From Gemmatimonadaceae bacterium (GTDB lineage: Bacteria > Gemmatimonadota > Gemmatimonadetes > Gemmatimonadales > Gemmatimonadaceae), in NCBI GenBank assembly GCA_025451425.1, contig JANWKK010000169.1, positions 1 to 8,702 on the forward strand: 8,702 nt of DNA, read 5' to 3'. Position 1 is the first letter of the stretch; every line of letters starts with the position of its first letter. Positions 1 through 7,066 of this stretch are shown in pieces. Made by a program: the position numbers and the translations under genes. The notes under the pieces are model-generated. The model was given only the letters and a program-made list of their open reading frames with translations. It did not search any database and was not told the origin of the DNA.

Positions 1-492
1 CGCATGAGCGATGACGAGCTGGCGCGCGTGCGGAACAAGGAGATTGGATTCGTCTTCCAGACGTTCAATTTGCTTCCACGCGCCACGGCGCTGCATAACG
101 TGGAGCTGCCGCTCGTGTACGCGGGCATCGCGGCCGACGAGCGCAAGCGTCGTGCGAAGCATGCGCTGGAGCAGGTGCAGCTCGAGAACCGCATGGACCA
201 CAAGCCGAACGAGCTCTCCGGCGGTCAGCGGCAGCGTGTCGCCATCGCGCGCGCGCTCGTGAACAATCCGTCAATCCTGCTGGCCGACGAGCCGACGGGT
301 AACCTCGACTCGCAGACCTCGGAAGAGATCATGAAGGTGTTCGAGGTTCTCGCGACCAGCGGGCAGACCGTGATCATGGTGACGCACGAGGCCGACATCG
401 CAGCGCACGCTCGTCGTGTCGTCGTTCTGCGCGACGGCCTGGTGTCGACCGATGATCGGCGAGAGGCGTTTGCGGCAAGAGTGGGACTATGA
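1..492 (+). CDS. MacB/LolD-type ABC transporter ATP-binding protein, 3' part
   Basis: Cytoplasmic ATPase that would power the FtsX-like permeases downstream. Counting from the Met at base 4, the sequence shows the Q-loop (IGFVFQ, Q19), the ABC signature LSGGQ (71-75), Walker B ILLADE (91-96, catalytic Glu 96), the D-loop NLDS (100-103) and the H-loop His (VTHE, 128). The stretch FNLLP...NVELPL after the Q-loop is typical of the MacB/LolD/FtsE branch. Walker A is absent, and the family places it about 40-60 residues before the Q-loop, so the gene begins outside the window; the ATG at base 4 is an internal Met. The frame is open from base 1. The stop at 490-492 abuts a repeat array, then the first permease. 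Being the only ATPase seen here, it may serve all three permease pairs (inference). Confidence 0.95.
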   Translation, partial: RMSDDELARVRNKEIGFVFQTFNLLPRATALHNVELPLVYAGIAADERKRRAKHALEQVQLENRMDHKPNELSGGQRQRVAIARALVNNPSILLADEPTGNLDSQTSEEIMKVFEVLATSGQTVIMVTHEADIAAHARRVVVLRDGLVSTDDRREAFAARVGL

Positions 493-570
493 GTAGAGGG
501 TAGAGGGCCGAGAGCAGAGGGTGAGCCCGCTGCTCTTCCTACTCTCTACTCACGGCCCTCTACCCTCTAC
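493..570. repeat. Inverted heptad-repeat array 1 (GTAGAGG type)
   Basis: It starts on the base after the ATPase stop and ends 5 nt before the next ATG. The left half on + is read in 7-nt units from 493: GTAGAGG, GTAGAGG, GCCGAGA, GCAGAGG, GTGAGCC. The right half on the minus strand, read from 570 down to 536, is GTAGAGG, GTAGAGG, GCCGTGA, GTAGAGA, GTAGGAA. The outer arms GTAGAGGGTAGAGGGCCG (493-510) and its exact complement (553-570) form a perfect 18-bp stem. An inner 7-bp stem is possible between 511-517 and 530-536. The structure covers nearly the whole gap, so there is no Shine-Dalgarno for the following gene. It is not a usual rho-independent terminator: the loop is large and no T-run follows. 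Confidence 0.85.
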
Positions 571-575
571 CAGCC

Positions 576-1817
576 ATGCCCCTTTTCGAAGCCGTTCGTC
601 TCGCCCTCGGTACGCTGCGCGTGCAGAAGCTGAAGAGCTTCTTTACGCTCATTGGCGTCACGATCAGTGTGATGTTCCTGATCGCTGTCGTCTCCATCGT
701 GCAGGGGATGAATCGTTACGTGGAGGAAGATTTCGCTGGGAAGTTCCTCGGCGTGAACACCTTCAACCTCCGCAGCTTCCCCGACATTCAGAACGACGTC
801 ACCGAAGCCGAGTGGAAGGCATGGCAGCGGCGACCGAAGATCCAGGTCGACGATGCGCTCGCAGTGCGAGACGCGTTGCCGCCCGGCACGCGTTGGGCGA
901 TGCACAACGTCACTCGGACCGATGCGAGCTCGCCATTCGCGCAAGGCGGTCCGAGAGTGCTCGCCGAGGCAGCGTCGCCGGAGTATTTCCTGATCAAGGA
1001 TCTCGCGCTGTCCAAGGGCCGCATCTTCAACGAACAGGAAGATGCGCTCGGCGCGCCGGTCATCGTAATCGGTCAGGAGATCGCCGAGCGCTATTTCCCG
1101 AATCTCGATCCGATCGGACGCGAAATTCGGATCCATCGGTTCCCGTTCACCGTCATCGGAGTTCTCGAGAAACAGGGCACGGTATTCGGGTTGGCGCTGG
1201 ATCGGCAGGTCATTGCGCCGTTCCACTCCGAGATGATGCGAATCGCCGGCTCGCGAAACAACCTCTACGGGGTCGTGGTGCAGGCCCCGAAGCCGGAGGC
1301 GTTCAGCGGTCTCGAGGAGATCGTTCGCGAGTTGATGCGCAAGCGGCATCGTCTCGGACCGGCTGAAACAGACGACTTCGTGCTCGAGAGCTCGGAATCC
1401 GCACTGAGTCAGTGGCGGACGATCCGCAAGTTCATGGTACTCGCCGGCACGGTTTTGCCCGCGATTGGACTCGTCGTCGGCGCGATCGTGATCATGAACA
1501 TCATGCTGGTGGCGGTGGCCGAGCGCACCCGCGAGATCGGCATTCGAAAGTCGCTGGGCGCGCGGAGGCGCGACATTCTCGCGCAGTTTCTGGTGGAATC
1601 GGCGACATTGAGCGCCGTCGGTGCCCTGATCGGCGTGGCGCTCGGTATCGCTCTCGCCGCGGTCATCGCGAAAGTGTCACCCTTGCCCGCCGCCGTCGCG
1701 CCGTGGTCCATCGTGCTCGCTGTCGCTATCGGCGGCGGCGTTGGAATCATTGCGGGCGCGTACCCCGCGAGCCGGGCATCACGCCTGGATCCGATCCTGG
1801 CCATGCGCAGCGAATGA
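576..1817 (+). CDS. MacB-like FtsX-domain ABC permease, subfamily A, module 1
   Basis: Integral inner-membrane permease of 413 residues. It has the MacB layout without a fused ATPase: a basic N-terminus (RVQKLK 15-20), TM1 about 21-44, an extracytoplasmic MacB_PCD-like domain about 45-285, then an FtsX domain with TM2 about 287-312, TM3 about 342-366 and TM4 about 376-398. The cytoplasmic loop carries ERTREIGIRKSLGARR (316-331), the segment that contacts the ATPase in this family. It ends with the family tail SRLDP...MRSE. There are no cysteines. In the first 69 residues about 54 match the module 2 A protein and only about 34 the module 3 one. The start is taken at the ATG aligned with the other A permeases; no Shine-Dalgarno precedes it, because the repeat array ends 5 nt upstream. 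MacB/Lol-like proteins move lipoproteins, peptides or drugs by mechanotransmission; the substrate here is unknown. Confidence 0.93.
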   Translation: MPLFEAVRLALGTLRVQKLKSFFTLIGVTISVMFLIAVVSIVQGMNRYVEEDFAGKFLGVNTFNLRSFPDIQNDVTEAEWKAWQRRPKIQVDDALAVRDALPPGTRWAMHNVTRTDASSPFAQGGPRVLAEAASPEYFLIKDLALSKGRIFNEQEDALGAPVIVIGQEIAERYFPNLDPIGREIRIHRFPFTVIGVLEKQGTVFGLALDRQVIAPFHSEMMRIAGSRNNLYGVVVQAPKPEAFSGLEEIVRELMRKRHRLGPAETDDFVLESSESALSQWRTIRKFMVLAGTVLPAIGLVVGAIVIMNIMLVAVAERTREIGIRKSLGARRRDILAQFLVESATLSAVGALIGVALGIALAAVIAKVSPLPAAVAPWSIVLAVAIGGGVGIIAGAYPASRASRLDPILAMRSE

Positions 1818-1820
1818 GGA
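1816..1820 (+). promoter_or_regulatory. Shine-Dalgarno of the module 1 B permease
   Basis: GAGGA overlaps the stop codon of the preceding permease and sits 7 nt before the ATG at 1828. It fixes that start: the same frame is open further upstream, inside the previous gene. The arrangement suggests translational coupling of the pair. Confidence 0.75.
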
Positions 1821-1827
1821 AACGCTC

Positions 1828-3084
1828 ATGACCCGCTCGCTCGGCAACAGTCTCTATCAACTCACCGAAGGCGTCTTCATCGCCTTCGACGCGATTCGCA
1901 CGAACAAGGTGCGTGCCGGCCTCACGATCCTTGGCATAGCCGTCGGGGTATTCGTCGTGACGGTGATGTCGGCCGCGGTGCATGGTATCAACTCGGGCGT
2001 GTCGCGCAGCCTCGCCGCGGCCGGCCCGACCACGTTTTTCATCTCCCGTTGGCCGGCCGAGTTCACCGCCTGCGACGGCGGCGGCGAGTCGTGTCCATGG
2101 ATGCGCTTCCGTCCGTTGACGCTCGATCAGGGCCGCGAAATCGCCCAGCTCCCGACGGTCCAGGAAGTCAGCGCTGATATCGAGACATCGGCGAGCGTGA
2201 AGTACGCCGACCGCGAGCTGCCCGGTGTCTCACTGATCGGCTATTCGACCAATTGGTTCGACGTGGCGGGCGGGGACGTCACGTCGGGCCGCGACTTCAC
2301 GCAATCCGAGTACGAGGCGGGCGCGCCGGTCGTGCTCGTGAACGACAAGATCGTTGAGCGTTTGTTCAATGGCGAGGAGGCGGTCGGCAAGGCCATTCGT
2401 CTCAATGGCGAGCTCTTCACGATCATCGGTGTCTACAACCCGATTCCGAACGTCTTCGACAGCGGCGATAAGGGGAAACTGATCGTTCCGATCACCACCG
2501 CGCAGCACAGGCTCGACGTCAGCCTCTACTGGATGCAGCTGACCGTGAAGCCGCGCGATGGCGTCGATCGCGACGGGGTGATGGACGAGACGATTGCAAC
2601 GCTGCGTGCCGCTCGCCACCTGCGGCCCGGCCAGACGAACGACTTCTTCACCAACACGCCCGAGAAGCTGCTCGCGATGTACAACAAGATCGTTGGCGTG
2701 TTCTTTCTCGTTATGATCGTGCTGTCGGCCGTGGGCTTGCTCGTCGGCGGAGTGGGCGTCGTCGCGATCATGATGATCTCGGTAACCGAGCGGACGCGTG
2801 AGATCGGCGTGCGCAAAGCGTTAGGCGCCACGCGACGGCTGATCCTGTGGCAGTTCCTGGTCGAGGCCTCGACGCTGACGACGGTAGGCGCGATCGTCGG
2901 CTTGCTCGTCGGCGGGGGCGTGACGCTGGTCATTCGCAGCGCGACACCAATCGACGCGTCAACGCCGCCCGTCGCCATCGTGGCCGCACTGGCGTCGAGC
3001 GCGCTCGCGGGCGTGTTGTTCGGCATGCTGCCGGCATTCCGCGCGTCGCGGTTGGATCCGGTGGAAGCTTTACGATATGAATAA
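1828..3084 (+). CDS. MacB-like FtsX-domain ABC permease, subfamily B, module 1
   Basis: Inner-membrane permease of 418 residues, the probable heterodimer partner of the gene just upstream (10-nt gap). TM1 is about 30-53, the extracytoplasmic domain about 54-287, TM2 about 289-318, TM3 about 349-370 and TM4 about 381-402. The coupling-loop motif ERTREIGVRKALGATRR is at 321-337, and the protein ends with ASRLDPVEALRYE. The B subfamily is marked by AAGPTTFF after TM1 and AIMMISVTERTREIG after TM2, against IMNIMLVAVAERTREIG in the A proteins. C82 and C89 lie just outside TM1 in a CDGxxExCP pattern shared with the module 2 B protein, so a small disulfide loop is possible (inference). The start was chosen over upstream in-frame Met codons (from 1741) because alignment with the siblings and the Shine-Dalgarno both favour 1828. 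Confidence 0.93.
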   Translation: MTRSLGNSLYQLTEGVFIAFDAIRTNKVRAGLTILGIAVGVFVVTVMSAAVHGINSGVSRSLAAAGPTTFFISRWPAEFTACDGGGESCPWMRFRPLTLDQGREIAQLPTVQEVSADIETSASVKYADRELPGVSLIGYSTNWFDVAGGDVTSGRDFTQSEYEAGAPVVLVNDKIVERLFNGEEAVGKAIRLNGELFTIIGVYNPIPNVFDSGDKGKLIVPITTAQHRLDVSLYWMQLTVKPRDGVDRDGVMDETIATLRAARHLRPGQTNDFFTNTPEKLLAMYNKIVGVFFLVMIVLSAVGLLVGGVGVVAIMMISVTERTREIGVRKALGATRRLILWQFLVEASTLTTVGAIVGLLVGGGVTLVIRSATPIDASTPPVAIVAALASSALAGVLFGMLPAFRASRLDPVEALRYE

Positions 3085-3092
3085 CCCCAGCT

Positions 3093-3181
3093 GTCATCCC
3101 GAGGGAGCGTAGCGACCGAGGGATCTGCACCTTGAGTTGGCCCAAGTGCAGATCCCTCCTCGCTTCGCTCCTCGGGATGAC
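3093..3181. repeat. 89-bp palindromic dispersed-type repeat between modules 1 and 2
   Basis: The ends GTCATCCCGAGG (3093-3104) and CCTCGGGATGAC (3170-3181) are exact 12-bp inverted copies. The inner parts GAGGGATCTGCAC (3118-3130) and GTGCAGATCCCTC (3146-3158) pair perfectly over 13 bp. Between them the arms match imperfectly (AGCGTAGCGACC against AGCGAAGCGAG) with a one-base indel. The loop is about 15 nt. Elements that begin GTCATCC(C/T)GAG and carry an AGCGAAGCGA core are, from general knowledge, widely dispersed in intergenic DNA of several phyla, like REP or MITE sequences; I cannot show other copies here. It starts 8 nt after the module 1 stop and ends 10 nt before the module 2 ATG, so it would form a strong hairpin in a joint transcript. 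Confidence 0.85.
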
Positions 3182-3191
3182 GTAGAACCGA

Positions 3192-4433
3192 ATGCCTCTT
3201 CTCGAAGCCGTCCGACTAGCGCTCGCGCAGATTCGCGTGCAGAAGCTCAAGAGCTTCTTCACGCTCGCCGGCGTGACGATCGGGGTGATGTTCCTCATCG
3301 CCGTTGTCTCGATCGTCGAGGGGATGAGCCGCTACGTCGAGAACGACTTCATTGGCCGCATGCTCGGCGCCAATACCTTCACGCTGCGGCGATTCCCCTG
3401 GTTCGGGAACAACACCACGCGCGAGCAATGGCGCGAGTGGCAGAAGCGGCCGTACATCTATCAGAAGGACGTTCGCGCGATCACCGCGGTGTTGCCTAAC
3501 GGTGCTCGCTGGGCGGTCGAAAGCAGCGAGCAGCTGTGGGCGACTTCGCCGTACACGCGTCCGCGCCAGGTCGACGCGCACGCCGTAGAGGGCGACTACT
3601 TCACGATAAAGAAGTACGACCTCAGCGGCGGCCGAGCGTTCACGCAACAAGAGGTCGAGCTCGGAGCGCCGGTCGTCGTGATCGGCGACGAAGTCGCGAA
3701 GTTCTTTTTCCCGGGACTGAACGCCATCGGACGCGAGCTGCGAGTTGGCGGACTGCCCTACTCGATCATCGGCGTCATCGAGCATCAAGGGTCCATGTTC
3801 GGCATGTCGATGGACAAGATGGTCATTGCGCCCTTCAGCTCGCCGATGCATCGCCTCACGAATCCCCGCGGCGACATCGATGGGTTGATGGTTCAATCGG
3901 CCTCGCAAGTCCTGATGTACGATGCGATGGAGAACGTGCGAGAGTTCTTGCGCGGCTTCCGGCATCTACGGCCCGTCGAGCCAGACGACTTCGCAATGGA
4001 GACGTCGGAGACAGCGCTCGTGGCATTCGAGAAAATGCGGAGCGTGATGACTGTCGCCGGCACGGCCCTCCCCTTGGTCGGGCTGATCGTCGGCGGGCTC
4101 GTGATCATGAACATCATGCTCGTCGCCGTCGCCGAACGGACGCGCGAGATCGGAATCCGCAAGTCGTTAGGCGCGCGACGACGCGACATCCTGCGCCAGT
4201 TTCTCGTCGAGGCAGCCACCCTGAGCACGCTTGGCGCACTGATCGGCATCTTGCTCGGCATCGCCATCGCGAAGGGAATCTCGTGGAAATTCCCCTTCCT
4301 TCCGGCGGCGGTGGCGCCGTGGTCGATCGTCGCGGCGACAATGCTCGGTCTCGTCGTCGGCATCGTGTCGGGCGTCTACCCCGCACGCCGCGCGTCGTTG
4401 CTCGATCCGATCGAAGCCCTTCGCCAGGAGTGA
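3192..4433 (+). CDS. MacB-like FtsX-domain ABC permease, subfamily A, module 2
   Basis: A 413-residue permease closely similar to the module 1 A protein (both begin MPL-EAVRLAL and share RVQKLKSFFTL). TM1 is about 21-44, the extracytoplasmic domain about 45-283, TM2 about 286-311, TM3 about 341-363 and TM4 about 375-397. The coupling loop ERTREIGIRKSLGARRR is at 315-331, and the end is LLDPIEALRQE. The start of the extracytoplasmic domain is rich in aromatics (FPWFGNN, then REQWREWQKRP), which differs most from its sister and may reflect another partner or substrate (inference). There are no cysteines. The start follows a palindromic repeat by 10 nt without a Shine-Dalgarno; it is supported by alignment of the N-terminus with module 1. 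CGTTAGGC words lie at 3494-3501 (minus) and 4165-4172 (plus), the second supplying this gene's TTA codon. Confidence 0.93.
   Translation: MPLLEAVRLALAQIRVQKLKSFFTLAGVTIGVMFLIAVVSIVEGMSRYVENDFIGRMLGANTFTLRRFPWFGNNTTREQWREWQKRPYIYQKDVRAITAVLPNGARWAVESSEQLWATSPYTRPRQVDAHAVEGDYFTIKKYDLSGGRAFTQQEVELGAPVVVIGDEVAKFFFPGLNAIGRELRVGGLPYSIIGVIEHQGSMFGMSMDKMVIAPFSSPMHRLTNPRGDIDGLMVQSASQVLMYDAMENVREFLRGFRHLRPVEPDDFAMETSETALVAFEKMRSVMTVAGTALPLVGLIVGGLVIMNIMLVAVAERTREIGIRKSLGARRRDILRQFLVEAATLSTLGALIGILLGIAIAKGISWKFPFLPAAVAPWSIVAATMLGLVVGIVSGVYPARRASLLDPIEALRQE
4426..4430 (+). promoter_or_regulatory. Shine-Dalgarno of the module 2 B permease
   Basis: AGGAG lies inside the last codons of the preceding permease, 7 nt before the ATG at 4438. 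The spacing equals that in the other two pairs and points to translational coupling. Confidence 0.75.
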
Positions 4434-4437
4434 GGCG

Positions 4438-5709
4438 ATGCGTATCGTGAATCGGTTCCTTCTCGCCCTCGAGGGCGTGACCCTCGCCATCGACTCGATG
4501 CGGTCCAACAAGGTCCGCGCGCTGCTCACCATCATGGGTGTGGCCGTCGGCGTCTTCGTCGTGGTTGCGCTCTCGTCGGTCGTCCGCGGCATCAACGATA
4601 GCTTCGCGCGAGACGTCGAGGCAGCCGGGCCGACATCGTTTTTCATGTATCGTCGGAACATCGCCGCGTTTCAGACGTGCGACGGCACCGAAGAAACCTG
4701 TCCCGAACGGCGCAACCCTCCGATCACGATCGACGAGGCAAACGCGATTGAACGTCTGCCGAGCATTCTCGCCGTGACGTCACATGTAGCCAACGGAGGA
4801 ACGTTCAAGTACAAGGACCGTGAGCTCAACGCCGGGATGGAAGCGTACACGCCCAACTGGACCGACGTCGACGGCGGCGACATCTATCCGGGCCGCAGCT
4901 TCACCTATGCGGAAAACGCCAACGCCGCGCAGGTCGTCGTGATCAACGACAAGATGGCCGAGATGCTCTATGAGGATTCTGATCCGATCGACAAGGACCT
5001 AACGATCAACGGCGTTCCCTTTCGCGTAATCGGCCTGTACCACTACACGGCGAGTCCGATGGGAACGCCAACGTCCGCGGGCGGTGGCGACTCCCCGAAA
5101 GCGATACTCCCATGGGAGACAGCTCGTCGCCACCTGAGTTTCTGGATGCGCGGCAACAATCTGATCGTGAAGCCGAGGGCCGGCGTAACGGTCGACGAGG
5201 CAACCGATGACGTCACGGCGCTGATGCGCGCGGTTCGGAGCCTCGGTCCGGGTGAGCCAAACAACTTCGCGATCGTCACGCAGGACCGACTCCTCGAGAC
5301 ATACAACAAGCTGTTCGGGACATTTTTCCTCGTCGGGCTTTCCCTTTCAGCGGTCGGCCTTCTCGTTGGCGGCGTTGGCGTCGTCGCCATCATGATGATC
5401 TCCGTAACCGAGCGTACGCGGGAGATCGGCATTCGCAAGGCACTCGGCGCAACGCGTGGGACGATCCTCTGGCAATTCCTCGTCGAAGCAGTGACGCTGA
5501 CCGCGATGGGCGCCGCGGTAGGCCTGATCCTGGGCATTGTGGTGGCCGTTGTCGTTCGCACGAAGTGGCCAGCGATACCGGCGTCCACACCAATGACGTC
5601 CATCGCCGCCGCACTCGGCATGAGCGCAATCACAGGCGTCGTCTGCGGCATCATGCCAGCGTTCCGCGCCGCCCGACTCGATCCGGTCGAAGCGCTGCGA
5701 TACGAATAG
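4438..5709 (+). CDS. MacB-like FtsX-domain ABC permease, subfamily B, module 2
   Basis: A 423-residue permease and probable partner of the gene ending 4 nt upstream. TM1 is about 29-50, the extracytoplasmic domain about 51-292, TM2 about 294-322, TM3 about 352-374 and TM4 about 386-408. The coupling loop ERTREIGIRKALGATR is at 325-340, and the end is ARLDPVEALRYE. It shares with the module 1 B protein the AAGPTSFF segment and a cysteine pair in the same place (C81 and C88, CDGTEETCPE), the likely site of a small disulfide loop outside the membrane. It is slightly longer than its sister because of a Gly/Ser-rich insertion near 207-219 (MGTPTSAGGGDSP). A near-match of the CGTTAGGC word (CGTTAGGT, minus) is at 4997-5004. 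The Shine-Dalgarno 7 nt upstream supports the start. Confidence 0.93.
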   Translation: MRIVNRFLLALEGVTLAIDSMRSNKVRALLTIMGVAVGVFVVVALSSVVRGINDSFARDVEAAGPTSFFMYRRNIAAFQTCDGTEETCPERRNPPITIDEANAIERLPSILAVTSHVANGGTFKYKDRELNAGMEAYTPNWTDVDGGDIYPGRSFTYAENANAAQVVVINDKMAEMLYEDSDPIDKDLTINGVPFRVIGLYHYTASPMGTPTSAGGGDSPKAILPWETARRHLSFWMRGNNLIVKPRAGVTVDEATDDVTALMRAVRSLGPGEPNNFAIVTQDRLLETYNKLFGTFFLVGLSLSAVGLLVGGVGVVAIMMISVTERTREIGIRKALGATRGTILWQFLVEAVTLTAMGAAVGLILGIVVAVVVRTKWPAIPASTPMTSIAAALGMSAITGVVCGIMPAFRAARLDPVEALRYE

Positions 5710-5764
5710 CGGGCGGCGGGAGCGTGGCGTCGCCGCTCAATGGGCGGTAAGCTTTCGCTAAGGC
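5710..5764. other. Spacer before array 2, no gene seen
   Basis: About 55 nt between the module 2 stop and array 2. From the last base of the stop codon, two G-rich heptads can be read (GCGGGCG, GCGGGAG, 5709-5722), perhaps decayed left-half units. A short dyad GAGCG/CGCTC (5720-5724 and 5734-5738) follows. I see no convincing promoter, terminator or reading frame. Confidence 0.4.
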
Positions 5765-5820
5765 GCCCCGCTCCCCACTCCCCACTCCCCGGGCGCCGCA
5801 CCCCGCATCCCACGTCCCGC
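5765..5820 (-). repeat. Heptad-repeat array 2 (GTGGGGA type)
   Basis: Eight consecutive 7-nt units on the minus strand, read from 5820 down to 5765: GCGGGAC, GTGGGAT, GCGGGGT, GCGGCGC, CCGGGGA, GTGGGGA, GTGGGGA, GCGGGGC. The array ends 4 nt before the ATG of the module 3 A permease. The orientation (units on minus next to the downstream start codon) is the same as the right halves of the arrays at 493-570 and 8361-8447. A clear left half is missing. Confidence 0.8.
5766..5790 (-). other. Potential G-quadruplex on the minus strand
   Basis: Within array 2 the + strand has four CCCC runs, at 5766-5769, 5773-5776, 5780-5783 and 5787-5790, separated by 3-nt loops. The minus strand therefore has four GGGG runs with loops AGT, AGT and AGC, an ideal intramolecular G-quadruplex pattern on the template strand just upstream of module 3. 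The RNA would carry the C-rich version. Formation in the cell is inference. Confidence 0.65.
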
Positions 5821-5824
5821 GCGT

Positions 5825-7066
5825 ATGCGCTTCAACGATGTTCTCCTGACGGCGTTCCGCCAGCTGCGAGCGAACAAGCTTCGCTCGTTCTTCACGCTGC
5901 TCGGAATCATCGTGAGCGTGGCGTTTCTCGTTGCCGTCGTCGCGATCATCCAGGGGATGAACGCGTACGTCAAGGAGAGCATCGCCGACAATGTCGTCGG
6001 GACGAACACCTTCGAAGTGCGCCGCATGCCGGCGCGCGTCGGGCTGTTCAACGAGGACGATTGGCGCGTCGTGTTGCGCCGGCCGAAGATCACGCCCGAA
6101 GATGCCGCCGCGGTGCGGCAAGCGATTCCTGAGGCAAGCGCGATCAGTCTGACGTCGGGGTATCCGACGCCACAGTCCGACATCGTGTGGGGCGACCGCA
6201 CGTTAGGCGACGTCCTCGTGTTCGGCATCACGCCCGACTACCAGCTCGTCAAGGACTATCGGTTCACGTCCGGTCAGCCGCTGAGTGCCGTTGATGTGCA
6301 CGAGCGACGGTACGTCTGCGTCGTTGGCGCCGAGGTCGCGGAGAAGCTGTTCGAGACGATTGAACCCGTGGGCCAGCAGATTCGGATTCACGGCGAGCTG
6401 TTCACGATCGTCGGCGTCGTCGCGCGCAAAGGCAAGATTCTCGGTCAGTCGTTCGACGGCTTCGTGATGCTCCCTTTCTCGACCTTCGAATCGATTTACG
6501 GCCGGCGTCAGACGACGACGATCTCGGTGAAGATGCCTGACGCAACCACGGTCGACGACGCGATGGCCCGCGCGCAGGAAGCAATGCGGATCGCCCATCA
6601 TCTGCGGCCTAACGACGCAGACAACTTCTCGATCGAGACGTCCGACGCGCTGATCAGCTTCTGGAAGAGTTTGACGAGCGTCTTGTTCAGTGTTGTGCCG
6701 GCCGTGGTCGGCATCGGCATTCTGGTCGGCGGCATCGTGATCATGAACATCATGCTGATGTCGGTGCGTGAGCGCACGCACGAGATCGGGCTGCGCAAGT
6801 CGGTAGGTGCGACTCGACGCGACATCCGCGCACAATTCCTCGCCGAGGCGGTGATGCTCGCGACGCTCGGCGGTGCCTCCGGGGCGTTAGGCGGCTGGCT
6901 CTTCTCGTCGGCCATCGCCGCCGTGTTCCCTTTGCCGGCCCGTGTCACCACATGGTCGGTGGTCATGGCATTGGCGTTAGGCGCTGGAGTCGGCGTGCTG
7001 TTCGGTGTCTACCCGGCGACGCGGGCGGCGCGCCTGGATCCGGTCGCTGCGCTGAGGGCCGAGTGA
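5825..7066 (+). CDS. MacB-like FtsX-domain ABC permease, subfamily A, module 3
   Basis: A 413-residue permease of the A subfamily, the most diverged of the three. TM1 is about 21-44, the extracytoplasmic domain about 45-282, TM2 about 286-312, TM3 about 342-366 and TM4 about 376-396. The coupling loop reads ERTHEIGLRKSVGATRR (316-332), with His replacing the usual Arg in ERTREIG and Val replacing Leu in KSLGA. The end is ARLDPVAALRAE. It keeps the A signature IMNIML after TM2. One cysteine (C165) lies in the extracytoplasmic domain. No Shine-Dalgarno is visible before the ATG, since array 2 ends 4 nt upstream. It carries four of the eight CGTTAGGC words (6201, 6607 on minus, 6885, 6975), three of which give in-frame TTA codons. 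It overlaps the next gene by 1 nt (TGATG). Confidence 0.92.
   Translation: MRFNDVLLTAFRQLRANKLRSFFTLLGIIVSVAFLVAVVAIIQGMNAYVKESIADNVVGTNTFEVRRMPARVGLFNEDDWRVVLRRPKITPEDAAAVRQAIPEASAISLTSGYPTPQSDIVWGDRTLGDVLVFGITPDYQLVKDYRFTSGQPLSAVDVHERRYVCVVGAEVAEKLFETIEPVGQQIRIHGELFTIVGVVARKGKILGQSFDGFVMLPFSTFESIYGRRQTTTISVKMPDATTVDDAMARAQEAMRIAHHLRPNDADNFSIETSDALISFWKSLTSVLFSVVPAVVGIGILVGGIVIMNIMLMSVRERTHEIGLRKSVGATRRDIRAQFLAEAVMLATLGGASGALGGWLFSSAIAAVFPLPARVTTWSVVMALALGAGVGVLFGVYPATRAARLDPVAALRAE
7054..7058 (+). promoter_or_regulatory. Shine-Dalgarno of the module 3 B permease
   Basis: GAGGG lies inside the end of the preceding permease, 7 nt before the ATG at 7066, the same spacing as in the other pairs. 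With the TGATG stop/start overlap it suggests coupled translation. Confidence 0.65.

Noticed and set aside
4..6. ATG at base 4 as the start of the ATPase gene
   Set aside because: The protein would lack Walker A, and the frame is open to the left edge; it is an internal Met.
493..570. Hairpin as a rho-independent terminator
   Set aside because: The interior is 42 nt and no T-run follows the stem; the next gene starts 5 nt later on the same strand.
567..1349. Long minus-strand open frame opposite the first permease, and similar ones at 3216-3965, 5043-5813, 6203-6835 and 7648-8544
   Set aside because: Arg/His/Asp-rich low-complexity translations without recognisable motifs, lying antisense to well-supported permeases; these are expected by-products of GC-rich coding DNA.
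1741..1827. N-terminal extension of the module 1 B permease from the ATG at 1741
   Set aside because: It would lie within the previous permease gene, has no match in the sibling proteins, and the start at 1828 has a good Shine-Dalgarno.
3093..3181. Palindrome as an insertion sequence
   Set aside because: It is too short, without a transposase frame, and I see no clear flanking target duplication.
2750..5450. Recent gene conversion between the B permeases because of near-identical FtsX motif segments (around 2755-2815 and 5375-5435)
   Set aside because: The protein motif is strongly conserved in the family, and the DNA differs at several synonymous third positions, so protein constraint is a sufficient explanation.
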